The translations under genes and the position numbers were made by a program. The notes below the pieces were generated by a model. The model searched no databases. It was given only the letters and a program-made list of their open reading frames with translations, and was not told where the DNA came from. A stretch of DNA of 64,000 bases, from positions 1 through 64,000 of the forward strand of contig NZ_ADEV01000008.1 in NCBI RefSeq assembly GCF_000263635.1, read 5' to 3'. Below, in pieces: positions 40,977 through 49,365 of this stretch. Source of the stretch: Gardnerella greenwoodii 00703Dmash. GTDB taxonomy: Bacteria > Actinomycetota > Actinomycetes > Actinomycetales > Bifidobacteriaceae. Every line of letters begins with the position of its first letter. The stretch's first letter is position 1.

Positions 40977-41360
40977 TCACTGATTTGAACTAACAATTGG
41001 CACATTAATAGACTGTCCAACTTCCAAATCGGCAGATGAAAGATGATTTAAGGAAATAAGTCGTTCTACACTATCTGCAATATCGCCGTTTTTTGGAGTA
41101 ATTGTTGAAGCGTAACTCCACAATGTGTCACCTGGGCGCACAGTATATGTAATAAACTTTTCAGGAACAGCCGAAACAGCAGTTTTTGGCATGAACACAG
41201 CGCAGAATACAGCTATTGACATAAGAAGCACAATAATTCTTAACACTCTATTCCTTCTAATGCGCATTGCAGAAGCTCGTTTAGTACCTGAAACAGCTTT
41301 AGTTGCGATTCTTTTTGAACGAGTACTAATGCGATTATTGTTCCTCGATGCCGTATTCAT
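40977..41360 (-). CDS. LysM protein, SOS-linked (Rv2719c/YneA type)
   Basis: The 127-residue protein has a basic head (1-42), one membrane segment (about 43-65, VLRIIVLLMSIAVFCAVFMP) and one extracytoplasmic LysM domain (about 75-125, TYTVRPGDTLWSYAS...LEVGQSINVPI). A single-pass LysM protein divergent from lexA is the arrangement of mycobacterial Rv2719c and Bacillus YneA, which block cell division after DNA damage; I infer the same role. ATG 41360 is preceded by GGAAAGG at 6 nt. Its promoter region holds the shared SOS boxes. Confidence 0.9.
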   Translation of the reverse strand: MNTASRNNNRISTRSKRIATKAVSGTKRASAMRIRRNRVLRIIVLLMSIAVFCAVFMPKTAVSAVPEKFITYTVRPGDTLWSYASTITPKNGDIADSVERLISLNHLSSADLEVGQSINVPIVSSNQ

Positions 41361-41388
41361 AACTATCCTTTCCTTCGCCATCAATCAA

Positions 41389-41472
41389 TTGAACATTTGT
41401 TCTATCGAACAGGTGTATCAATAATGACACATTTGTTCGACAGTTGCAACGGCGTGTCGAACAGATGTTTGA
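41389..41472. promoter_or_regulatory. Cluster of SOS (LexA) boxes
   Basis: Against the Gram-positive consensus CGAAC-N4-GTTCG, I see CGAACAGATGTTTG (41458-41471), TGAACATTTGTTCT (41390-41403) and GACACATTTGTTCG (41426-41439), with a weaker half-site CGAACAGGTG (41406-41415). They lie between the divergent LysM and lexA genes, so LexA can repress both. Spacing is about 35 bp between the first two full sites and 32 bp between the next pair, about three helical turns each. Confidence 0.85.
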
Positions 41473-41518
41473 TTTTTTTGAAGAAGTGAGTTATTATTAA
41501 TACATCGAAAGGAGCACC

Positions 41519-42265
41519 ATGAATAACGAGAGAGCAAACAACAATGCCGTCAACAATAATGACAGCATTGACCTCAGCAATGTTGACGAATTATCACTTA
41601 CCGAACGTCAACGTGCAATTGTTAATGCTATTCAAAACAGTCTCAAAATTCATGGTTTTCCACCTTCCTTTAGAGAAATAGGCGAAGCCGTTGGACTTAG
41701 AAGCCCATCTTCTGTAAAACACCAGCTACGCGCTTTAGAAGAAAAAGGAGTTTTGCGAATTAGCGCAAATAAAGGGCGCGCAATTGAAATTCTTGACGAT
41801 TCTGTATCTGATAGCAAAATAAATACCAGCATCAACAAAGGTTATTCAAAATCTGTTGATATTGCTGCTTATGATTCAGATTCTGTTATTAATTCTAGAG
41901 ATGTACCTTTAGTTGGACGAATTGCCGCTGGAATACCAATTACAGCAGAACAACATGTTGAAGACGTTATGCGCTTACCAGAACGCTTAACCGGCACAGG
42001 TAATCTTTTTATGCTTGAAGTTCATGGCGACTCTATGATTGATGCTGCCATTTGCGACGGAGACTATGTTGTTGTGCGCGAACAACACGAAGCAGTAAAT
42101 GGAGATATTGTTGCTGCTTTACTTGATAGCGAGGCAACAGTTAAAACTTTCAGAAATGACAATGGTCACGTTTGGCTTATTCCTCACAATCCTGCATACT
42201 CTCCTATAGACGGCTCACACGCAACTATTATGGGCAAAGTTGTTACAGTGCTAAGAAAAATTTAA
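41519..42265 (+). CDS. lexA: SOS repressor LexA
   Basis: The N-terminal winged HTH (about 25-92) contains the recognition region [28 protein letters not shown]. The self-cleavage site is Ala137-Gly138 (GRIAAGIP), with catalytic Ser172 (GDSMID) and Lys209 (TVKTF). The 248 residues exceed the usual 200-240 owing to an Asn-rich head (1-24) and a Ser/Asp-rich linker (92-125). AAAGGAG precedes the ATG. Autoregulated through the upstream boxes. Confidence 0.98.
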   Translation: MNNERANNNAVNNNDSIDLSNVDELSLTERQRAIVNAIQNSLKIHGFPPSFREIGEAVGLRSPSSVKHQLRALEEKGVLRISANKGRAIEILDDSVSDSKINTSINKGYSKSVDIAAYDSDSVINSRDVPLVGRIAAGIPITAEQHVEDVMRLPERLTGTGNLFMLEVHGDSMIDAAICDGDYVVVREQHEAVNGDIVAALLDSEATVKTFRNDNGHVWLIPHNPAYSPIDGSHATIMGKVVTVLRKI

Positions 42266-42285
42266 TTAAACTAAAACCCAACCCC

Positions 42286-42338
42286 CAAAAAAAATCTCCC
42301 CATCTGATACATAAATAACCAGATGGGGAGAATTATTT
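42286..42338. terminator. Bidirectional terminator between lexA and greA
   Basis: TCTCCCC(C)ATCTG (42294-42306) pairs with CAGATGGGGAGA (42320-42331) with one bulged C. Seven or eight A on the left and a T-rich run on the right give U tracts in both directions. Confidence 0.82.
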
Positions 42339-42351
42339 TATTAAAACCTAC

Positions 42352-42831
42352 TTATGCAAGAGGATTAGATTCCTTAATAGTCACAGAAATCTCACGACCA
42401 TTAGGAGCTGCATAGCTAACAGTATCTCCCGCATGAGCACCCATAATCGCTGCACCAATCGGAGATTCAGGACTAATAACGTCGTAATCTGTAGCTACAG
42501 CAATATCTCGAGATCCAAGAACATAAGTCATTTCGCGACCAGCAAGTTCCAAAACAACCAACGAACCATTTCCAACAGTTCCAGCTTTCGGAGCTTCAAG
42601 AATCTTAGCATTACGAAGCTTTACAATAAGCTCGTTAATACGACCCTCATTCTTGCCCTGCTCTTCTCGAGCAGCCTGATAACCACCGTTTTCCGACAAG
42701 TCACCTTCAGCTCGAGCTGCAGCAATACGTTCAGTAATTTCTTCACGATATTCACCTTCGCGATGCGCTAACTCTTCCTTCAACTTGTCATACGCTTCCT
42801 GCGTAAGCAAAATAGTTTTTTCCTCAGCCAT
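42352..42831 (-). CDS. greA: Transcription elongation factor GreA
   Basis: GreA enters the RNA polymerase secondary channel and stimulates cleavage of backtracked RNA. The N-terminal coiled coil carries the conserved EYREEITERIAAARAEGDLSENGGY (acidic tip GDLSEN), followed by a C-terminal FKBP-like domain ending ISPESPIGAAIMGAHAGDTVSY. The 159 residues match the family. GGGAGG stands before ATG 42831; the frame stays open a few codons upstream but without an SD. Confidence 0.97.
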   Translation of the reverse strand: MAEEKTILLTQEAYDKLKEELAHREGEYREEITERIAAARAEGDLSENGGYQAAREEQGKNEGRINELIVKLRNAKILEAPKAGTVGNGSLVVLELAGREMTYVLGSRDIAVATDYDVISPESPIGAAIMGAHAGDTVSYAAPNGREISVTIKESNPLA

Positions 42832-42910
42832 TGCTACCTCCCTATCCAACAATCTCTTACAGAGTCAAATACGTTGCGCGCTTAAATAAAACAGCGCACA
42901 CGTTTTTCAC

Positions 42911-43318
42911 TCAACGAGTTGAAATAATATCAACAACAAATACTAAAGTTGCTCCACCGTCAATACCAGCTTGTGGAACACCACGAGAACCATAACCATA
43001 CTCAGGTGGAATCGAAATAAGCAAACGAGATCCAACATTGTGTCCAGGAACTGTGCGATCCCAACCTTGAATTACTTGACCAACGCCAATACCGAAGCTG
43101 GCTGGAGTGTGGCGGGCAAAGCTGGAATCAAACGGCTTTTCACTGCCCCAAACAACACCATGATAATTCACAGTTACAGTATCACCAGCGCGAACAACTG
43201 GGCCATTACCTTCAACCAATTCAACAACTTTAAGACCAGCTGGCGGTTCAGATTCAGGGAACGTCACCGTTGGCGTAGTACCAAATTCTGCAGCTACTGC
43301 CGGCATATCCTGTGCCAT
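42911..43318 (-). CDS. FKBP-type peptidyl-prolyl isomerase
   Basis: A single FKBP domain of 135 residues without signal peptide, so cytosolic. The core signatures are VTVNYHGVVW, PFDSSFARHTPASFGIGVGQVIQGWDRTVPG, and RLLISIPPEYGYGSRGV. It catalyses proline cis-trans isomerisation and may chaperone proteins. It is 79 bp upstream of greA on the same strand, and an SD (AAAAAGGAGG) precedes the ATG. Confidence 0.95.
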   Translation of the reverse strand: MAQDMPAVAAEFGTTPTVTFPESEPPAGLKVVELVEGNGPVVRAGDTVTVNYHGVVWGSEKPFDSSFARHTPASFGIGVGQVIQGWDRTVPGHNVGSRLLISIPPEYGYGSRGVPQAGIDGGATLVFVVDIISTR

Positions 43319-43444
43319 ATTGCCTCCTTTTTAAAAACTCCAATTAGTATAATCTGCAATAGTATAACATTCGCATAGACTGATTTCACAGCCCTATAGA
43401 ATTACTAAATGCATTTAGATTAACTCTTATTAACTCGTCCTAGA

Positions 43445-44974
43445 TTAGCACTCAACAACGTTTACAGCTAGTCCACCTTTTGAAGTTTCTCGATATTTAG
43501 ACATCATGTCATGACCAGTTTCTTTCATAGTCTTAATTGCCTGATCAAGACTTACCATATGCGAACCATCTCCAAGCATTGCCATTCGAACAGCATTAAT
43601 TGCAGTATTTGCAGCCATAGCATTGCGCTCAATACAAGGAATTTGAACTAAGCCACCAACCGGATCGCAAGTCAATCCTAAATGATGCTCTATGCCAATT
43701 TCTGCAGCATTTTCAACCTGTTCCGGCGTTCCTCCCAACACTTCGCACAATCCTGCAGCAGCCATTGAACAGGCAGAACCAACCTCCCCTTGGCAACCAA
43801 CTTCAGCACCAGAAATTGAAGCATTTCGCTTAAATAAGTAACCAACTGCACCTGCAGCAAGCAAAAATCGCACAACTCCATCTTCATTAGCAGAATCAAC
43901 AAATCGCCAATAATACTGCAATACTGCAGGAATAATTCCAGCAGATCCATTCGTTGGAGCAGTAACAATACGTCCGCCGCCAGCGTTTTCTTCGCTAACA
44001 GCGAGCGCAAAAAGATTGACCCACGCAGAGTCTGAACTTTCTAAAGCAGCATCTGAACGACGACGATTATTGCGAAGCATGTCTGAATTTGCAGCTAAAC
44101 GCTCATACATTCGAGGCGCTCTGCGAGGAACATCAAGACCGCCTGGCAAAATCGGTTGCTTTGAGTTGCAGCCATTTTCTACACATTTGCTCATAACTTT
44201 CCAAACATGCAGCAAATAGTTGCGCACGTATTCAGCATCGCCTTCATGCAAAGCTAATTCGTTCTGCCAAACAACATCGCTGATTGACATATGCTTTTCT
44301 AGGCAAATATTTATAAGCTCGTCGCATGAAGTAAAAGGATACGGAACAGTGGAATCTTTTGTTTGATTTGAAACTTTTTCCGTATTGTCATTACTATTTT
44401 CGCTATTATTTTCGCTACTATTTTCGCTACTATCACTATTACTTACGTTATTATTATCATCCTGCTCAGTAACGCGCTCATGCAAGCCAACCATTGCATC
44501 ATCAGCATGACCTTGACGCACAAATCCGCCGCCAATTGAGTACCATACTTGCTCATCTATATTGTTTCCATTAGCATCTTCTGCCACAAAACGCATTCCG
44601 TTAGGATGAACAACCATTCGCATCCATTTTTCAAAAATTACGTCCTTGTCGTAGTCAAAAGAAATAGTATGCTCCCCTGCAAGCGTTAAAGTTCCAGTCT
44701 TTTTACATTCCTGACGAATGGTAAGCATGTGATCAGTGTCTACATTATCTGGAAGATTTCCTTCAAGACCTGCAACACAAGCGCGATCAGTTCCATGACC
44801 AAGACCAGTTAGAGACAACGAGCCATAAAGCGTAACCTTTACGTGCGCAACGTTTTTAAGATTGCCGCTTTTTTTAAGCGACGTAACAAACGCACAAGCT
44901 GCACGCATAGGACCTACCGTATGCGAAGAACTAGGGCCAACGCCTACTGAAAACATCTCTAAAATACTAAACAC
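43445..44974 (-). CDS. sdaA: L-serine ammonia-lyase, single-chain [4Fe-4S] type
   Basis: SdaA deaminates L-serine to pyruvate with an oxygen-labile iron-sulfur cluster. The beta domain (MFSILEMFSVGVGPSSSHTVGPMRA) is followed by the alpha domain with GGRIVTAPTNGSAGIIPAVL and cluster-region Cys residues in GCQGEVGSACSMAAAGL and GLTCDPVGGLVQIPCIERN. At 509 residues it is about 50 longer than usual. The excess is an Asn/Ser/Glu-rich linker (171-209, NNNVSNSDSSENSSENNSEN) between the two domains. Monocistronic by spacing. Confidence 0.95.
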   Translation of the reverse strand: MFSILEMFSVGVGPSSSHTVGPMRAACAFVTSLKKSGNLKNVAHVKVTLYGSLSLTGLGHGTDRACVAGLEGNLPDNVDTDHMLTIRQECKKTGTLTLAGEHTISFDYDKDVIFEKWMRMVVHPNGMRFVAEDANGNNIDEQVWYSIGGGFVRQGHADDAMVGLHERVTEQDDNNNVSNSDSSENSSENNSENSNDNTEKVSNQTKDSTVPYPFTSCDELINICLEKHMSISDVVWQNELALHEGDAEYVRNYLLHVWKVMSKCVENGCNSKQPILPGGLDVPRRAPRMYERLAANSDMLRNNRRRSDAALESSDSAWVNLFALAVSEENAGGGRIVTAPTNGSAGIIPAVLQYYWRFVDSANEDGVVRFLLAAGAVGYLFKRNASISGAEVGCQGEVGSACSMAAAGLCEVLGGTPEQVENAAEIGIEHHLGLTCDPVGGLVQIPCIERNAMAANTAINAVRMAMLGDGSHMVSLDQAIKTMKETGHDMMSKYRETSKGGLAVNVVEC

Positions 44975-45040
44975 GTATCTATTGTAAGCATCCTTAAGCT
45001 AGCTTCGACACACTAATTGCGTTGAAATATGTTAGATTAT

Positions 45041-47653
45041 TCACTTCTTACTTTGTTTAGGTAACAAGTTCGCTAAACTCACGCACGCAAACCATAGTAT
45101 TACAGCTAAAACAACAGCTATAAGCATTACAGTAAACGCGCTCCCTGAAGTTGGCACGTGAAGTTCAAAGAACTTTGCAGTAAACGGTATAAAAGCTCCA
45201 ACAACTCCAGCTGCAGCAAATAGCGCAACCATAATCCCTCTCCACGAGCGCAAAGGTTTAGCAACGCTTGCGAGCACTAGTATGCCGAGAACAAATACGA
45301 TTACGGAACAAATGCTACGAGTAGTTGCAAGAGCTTGCACGTTTGAAACAATAAAACGGGAAGCTTTCAAACTATTTTCTACAGTTTTGTCAAGATTCAA
45401 CCCTAAAACTCGAGGAGCTATAACAGCAGTAGCGAGCACAGAAAGCGCTATAGCAAATCCGCTAGGAACAGCAAAACGCACAACGCGCTTCAAGAAACCT
45501 GGAATGTATCGACGAGTATTAGGCGCAAGAGCGAGCAAAAATGCTGGAATACCAATAGTTAAAGAACCAATATAAGTAATGTGACGAGGCAAATACGGGA
45601 AGTGAAGTGCTAGAAGCACAACTCCTGCAGAAATAAGTGCAGAATAAACAGTTTTTACAAGGAACAAGCCAGCCACACGTTCCATATTTGCCATCACTTG
45701 CCTACCGCGAGCCACAACATCCGGCAAATGCGAGAAGCGCGAATCAACAAGAACCACTTGAGCTACAGCTTTTGCAGCAGGAGCAGCGTTGCCCATAGCA
45801 ACGCCCAAATCAGCTTCTTTAAGAGCTAAAGTATCATTCACGCCGTCACCAGTCATAGCAACCACATGACCTTGAGCGTGAAGCGCTTGAACAATCGCCT
45901 TCTTTTGATGAGGAAGCACACGCCCAAGAACATCCACATTTTCAAGCACTTTAGCCAATTCGTTAATATCTTCCGGTAATTTTCTAGCATCCATTGCAAC
46001 AGGCTTACTATCCCCTGTTAAACCAACTTTTGCAGCAACAGCAGCAACAGTTGTAGGATTATCTCCCGAAATTACGCGGCAGCGCACGCCCTGCTTACGG
46101 AACCATTCAAGCGTTTTACGCGCATCTTCACGAATACGCTCAGAGCAGCGAACTAAAGCAACAGGCTGAGCATTTGCACAAATAGTAGGAGAATCACCAA
46201 AAGTTTTATCTGTTTCCGTTACTCCACTTACGCTGCTACTATCGCTACTTACTTTCACAAGAAGCAGCACGCGCTCACCAAGCTCCGCATAAGAATTAAC
46301 TTTCGCTAAAAGTTCATTAGAATTTGCATAATTAATCGCGCTTAGCAATACTTCCGGAGCACCCATATACCAAGTTTCATGTTCTCCGCTGCTTTTCGCA
46401 TATTGCACCGCACTCCACTTTCTAGAAGACGAGAATGGAAGACGGTTATGTACATGCGCACTAGCGGCAACTCCTTGAGAGCCAAGCCCTTCCATAATTG
46501 CAACGCCTGTTGCGTTCGGATTTTCTTCATTTGATAAATCGAATAAAGCTTGATTGGTTTGCAAGTTTGTTTGCAAGTTTGTTTGCAAAGATATTTCCGC
46601 ACTACTATTATCTAGATTTTCCACGCCAACAAATGCAATACCACCGTCGGTTATAGTGCCAGTTTTGTCCAGGTTCAAGCAGTCTACGCGCGCTAAAGTT
46701 TCTACAGCTTCCAGCTCCTGAACTAACGTTTGCTTACGAGCAAGCCGCATAGCAGCCACAGCAAAATTAAGCGAAGTAAGAAGAACCAATCCTTCTGGAA
46801 TCATTCCAACAACGCCTGCAACAGCAGAAACAACAGCTCCCCTCCAAGCTCCAGTCTGCCAAGCTTCAACAAATCCGCCAACCTTGTGCATTTGCGACCA
46901 CACAAGCAGCACGCACAAAGGCACCACAACCATCGTCATATACTTCAAAATCGTGTTAATTCCACGGCTTAAGTCGGAAATTGTTTTGGTATAAACCTTC
47001 GCTTGCGCCGCCAATTTTGCCGCGTAACTATGCTCTCCCACGGCAGTAACACGCGTTAAAGCCATTCCAGAAACTGCAGTAGATCCAGAATAAACGTCGT
47101 CACCTTTTGTCTTTCGAACTGTAGCAGACTCGCCCGTAAGCATGGACTCGTCCATTTCCAAGCCCCACGATTCCAGCACTTCTACGTCTGCAGGAACTTG
47201 CTCGCCAGCTCTAAGCCACAAAATATCCCCAAGCACAATATCTTTGTGCGCAATCTCAATATTTTCTCCACCTCTACGCACCATTGCGCGAGCAGCAATC
47301 AATATAGAAAGCCTATCCAAAGTGCGCTTTGCTTTTAATTCAGTAACAATGCCAATTCCAGTATTTACCAGAATTACCAAACCAAAAACAGCATCCTTCC
47401 ACGAACCAGTGGCAAGCACAACAACCATTGCTGTGAAAATAATCGCGTTAAACAATGTAAACACGTTCGCGCGCACAATATCCATTAAAGAGCGAGAAGT
47501 CTGCTTAGAAGTAATATTCACGTCTCCGCGAGAGACTGCCTGCGCAACCTCCTCGGTGCTCAATCCAGAAACTTCTACTTTAGGAAGCGCCGCAATAGCT
47601 TTATTATTAGTGTTTTCTGTAGGAACTATTGTTTTTTGTTTATTACTTGTCAT
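45041..47653 (-). CDS. P-type cation-transporting ATPase
   Basis: The 870-residue pump has the actuator motif MLTGES (171-176), TM4 motif PEGLV (286-290), phosphorylation site LDKTGTITDGG (Asp329), MTGDGVNDTLALKEADLGVAMG and around ten membrane helices, with no N-terminal metal-binding domain. It resembles the P2/P3-like heavy family of Actinobacteria (CtpE type, magnesium or calcium suggested for homologs), but PEGL does not fix the ion. An LQTN triplet repeat (356-367) sits in the nucleotide-binding domain. Its ATG overlaps the end of the preceding lipoprotein gene by 11 bp, so the two are coupled. Confidence 0.88.
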   Translation of the reverse strand: MTSNKQKTIVPTENTNNKAIAALPKVEVSGLSTEEVAQAVSRGDVNITSKQTSRSLMDIVRANVFTLFNAIIFTAMVVVLATGSWKDAVFGLVILVNTGIGIVTELKAKRTLDRLSILIAARAMVRRGGENIEIAHKDIVLGDILWLRAGEQVPADVEVLESWGLEMDESMLTGESATVRKTKGDDVYSGSTAVSGMALTRVTAVGEHSYAAKLAAQAKVYTKTISDLSRGINTILKYMTMVVVPLCVLLVWSQMHKVGGFVEAWQTGAWRGAVVSAVAGVVGMIPEGLVLLTSLNFAVAAMRLARKQTLVQELEAVETLARVDCLNLDKTGTITDGGIAFVGVENLDNSSAEISLQTNLQTNLQTNQALFDLSNEENPNATGVAIMEGLGSQGVAASAHVHNRLPFSSSRKWSAVQYAKSSGEHETWYMGAPEVLLSAINYANSNELLAKVNSYAELGERVLLLVKVSSDSSSVSGVTETDKTFGDSPTICANAQPVALVRCSERIREDARKTLEWFRKQGVRCRVISGDNPTTVAAVAAKVGLTGDSKPVAMDARKLPEDINELAKVLENVDVLGRVLPHQKKAIVQALHAQGHVVAMTGDGVNDTLALKEADLGVAMGNAAPAAKAVAQVVLVDSRFSHLPDVVARGRQVMANMERVAGLFLVKTVYSALISAGVVLLALHFPYLPRHITYIGSLTIGIPAFLLALAPNTRRYIPGFLKRVVRFAVPSGFAIALSVLATAVIAPRVLGLNLDKTVENSLKASRFIVSNVQALATTRSICSVIVFVLGILVLASVAKPLRSWRGIMVALFAAAGVVGAFIPFTAKFFELHVPTSGSAFTVMLIAVVLAVILWFACVSLANLLPKQSKK

Positions 47654-48317
47654 TTACAATCACTTCCCTACCGTGTGGCGTATTGTCAATTATTGCGCGA
47701 ACAATGCTTAGCAAAGATGAACGCTCAGGTGCTAAATTATGCGAAATATCCCCAACCCCAACTCGCAATATTGCAGCATATAAAGTTTCGTCTTTAGGTG
47801 CGTTTACAGGATTTACTAACGCAACTGGCACACCAGCATAACGCGCGTACTGCAACGCAGAAATCCATTCTTTGCTTTCGTTTTGTTTATTGCGTGCGAT
47901 TTTATTGGGCTGTTTGTTCTCTTTTTTATTTAGTTGATCATTATCATTATGCGAATCATCAACGCTTGTTACGTCTAGCGCGTTAATAAGTATTAATGAA
48001 ACAGGCTGCTCACTTGAAGTGCGAATAGCTTGCTGAGCCGCATCGTTCGCATTATTTATATTTGACACAGAAACGTAAGAAGCACTTAAATTTGCCATTT
48101 TGCACTTCTGCATAATATCAGCATCGAGAGCTGCTGATTTAGAACCAATTACGAGCAGATGAATATCGTTAATATCCACACCGTCGTGAATTATGTCTCC
48201 AGCGCGACCAGTGCTACCAACGGCTTTACCTTGCGGCTCGCAAGCACTCAACGTACCCAACGCTAAAGCAGTTACGACAGCAGCCGCAAAAATGGTAATA
48301 GCGCGTTTAGAAAACAT
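47643..48317 (-). CDS. Lipoprotein of unknown function coupled to a P-type ATPase
   Basis: The signal peptide ends in lipobox LSAC (Cys26). The mature part begins EPQGKAVGSTGRAGDIIHDGVDIND and has a Rossmann-like periplasmic-binding pattern (IHLLVIGSKSAALDADIMQKC, VSLILINALDVTSVDD, YAGVPVALVNPVNAP) with a Lys/Asn-rich insertion (about 125-160). It may be a distant relative of substrate-binding proteins, but I do not recognise the family. I use the ATG at 48317 because the signal peptide is then normal in length. Translational coupling with the pump suggests joint ion handling. Confidence 0.65.
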   Translation of the reverse strand: MFSKRAITIFAAAVVTALALGTLSACEPQGKAVGSTGRAGDIIHDGVDINDIHLLVIGSKSAALDADIMQKCKMANLSASYVSVSNINNANDAAQQAIRTSSEQPVSLILINALDVTSVDDSHNDNDQLNKKENKQPNKIARNKQNESKEWISALQYARYAGVPVALVNPVNAPKDETLYAAILRVGVGDISHNLAPERSSLLSIVRAIIDNTPHGREVIVNDK

Positions 48318-48410
48318 AAGACTTTTATACCACACCTTCAACATAAGTGGCTGTTTTGATCATTTTATACAATTTGACAAATTAAAGATTTGCTGGCGAT
48401 TTATCTGCAA

Positions 48411-49019
48411 TCACTTGCAGTCATCCGCAATTACTTGCAGCGCAACTTCAATACCTCGAAGCATATCAGCTAAACTCATAGAACTCGTAGTCGGCTTATC
48501 AAGAATCTGCTCAGGCAAATATGGAACGTGAATAAAACCACTCTTAATCGTCAATTTTTTAGTCTGGCAATAATGACAAACATTGTAAAGCACATCATTA
48601 CACACGTACGCGCCAGCAGAAAAAGACACAGACGCCGGCAATTTTGCTTTATTTAAAGCATCAACTATGTTCACAACTGGCAAAGTCGCTTTATACGCCA
48701 CATCGCCATCTTGCACAACAGGCTCATACCAAGGCTTATACCCACTATTATCCGGTATACGCGCAGCTCTACAGTTAATTCCAACATACTCAACGTTAAA
48801 ACAAGCAGAACCACCAAATTGCCCTAATGAAAGCACAGCATTAGGGTGAACTTCCTCTATTTTCTCAATAACTTTTTGCGCGCCCTTGCTAAATTCCGTA
48901 GGAATCTGCAAACGAACAAGTTCCACACCATCAGGCGCATGCACTGATTGCGCAATCTCCCACGACGGATTTATAGACTCATTATTAAACGGCGTAAAAC
49001 CAGTAATCAAAATACGCAT
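48411..49019 (-). CDS. pcp: Pyroglutamyl-peptidase I
   Basis: Pcp removes N-terminal pyroglutamate from peptides (cysteine peptidase family C15). The catalytic triad is visible as Glu77 (NVEYVGIN), Cys140 (GAYVCNDVLYN) and His164 (GFIHVPYLPEQ). The 202 residues are standard and there is no signal, so it is cytosolic. ATG 49019 has AAGGGG 7 nt upstream. It stands alone. Confidence 0.95.
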   Translation of the reverse strand: MRILITGFTPFNNESINPSWEIAQSVHAPDGVELVRLQIPTEFSKGAQKVIEKIEEVHPNAVLSLGQFGGSACFNVEYVGINCRAARIPDNSGYKPWYEPVVQDGDVAYKATLPVVNIVDALNKAKLPASVSFSAGAYVCNDVLYNVCHYCQTKKLTIKSGFIHVPYLPEQILDKPTTSSMSLADMLRGIEVALQVIADDCK

Positions 49020-49365
49020 CACAATACCCCTTCATACGAATATCACTTTATTAAAACATTAAAACGCACCACAAAAAAACTGTACATATGTGAATGTCAC
49101 TGTATATAAACTGTATACAAACTTCAGGATTCTACTACGTAATTCATGTTCGCAAAAAGATTAGTGATAGTCAGATTGTGAAATAACCACACAACTCCCC
49201 ACACAACTCCACCACAACACGCACAAAATCAAAATTGGTAAGACTCGCATTCGTGTAATAGTATTGTGCATTGGATGTGCATTCGCGCAGCAGCGTGAAT
49301 TAAACAAAGCAGTTGAAGCACATACAATAATTTCAACAGAATTCAACGACGAAAAGAGATTACCG
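49020..49365. other. Intergenic region upstream of the NADH oxidase gene
   Basis: 346 bp between divergent pcp and nox. An open frame runs in from 49264 into the nox frame, but its first 34 codons (MCIGCAFAQQREL) do not look like this enzyme family and lack an SD. TATTGTGCATTGG-like stretches near 49260 could be promoter elements. No gene or RNA that I can support. Confidence 0.4.

Noticed and set aside
43690-44010. Leu-rich 106-codon frame inside sdaA, and similar ones in other genes
   Set aside because: Same-strand shifted frames of real genes, with Leu/Ser-rich shadow composition and no SD.
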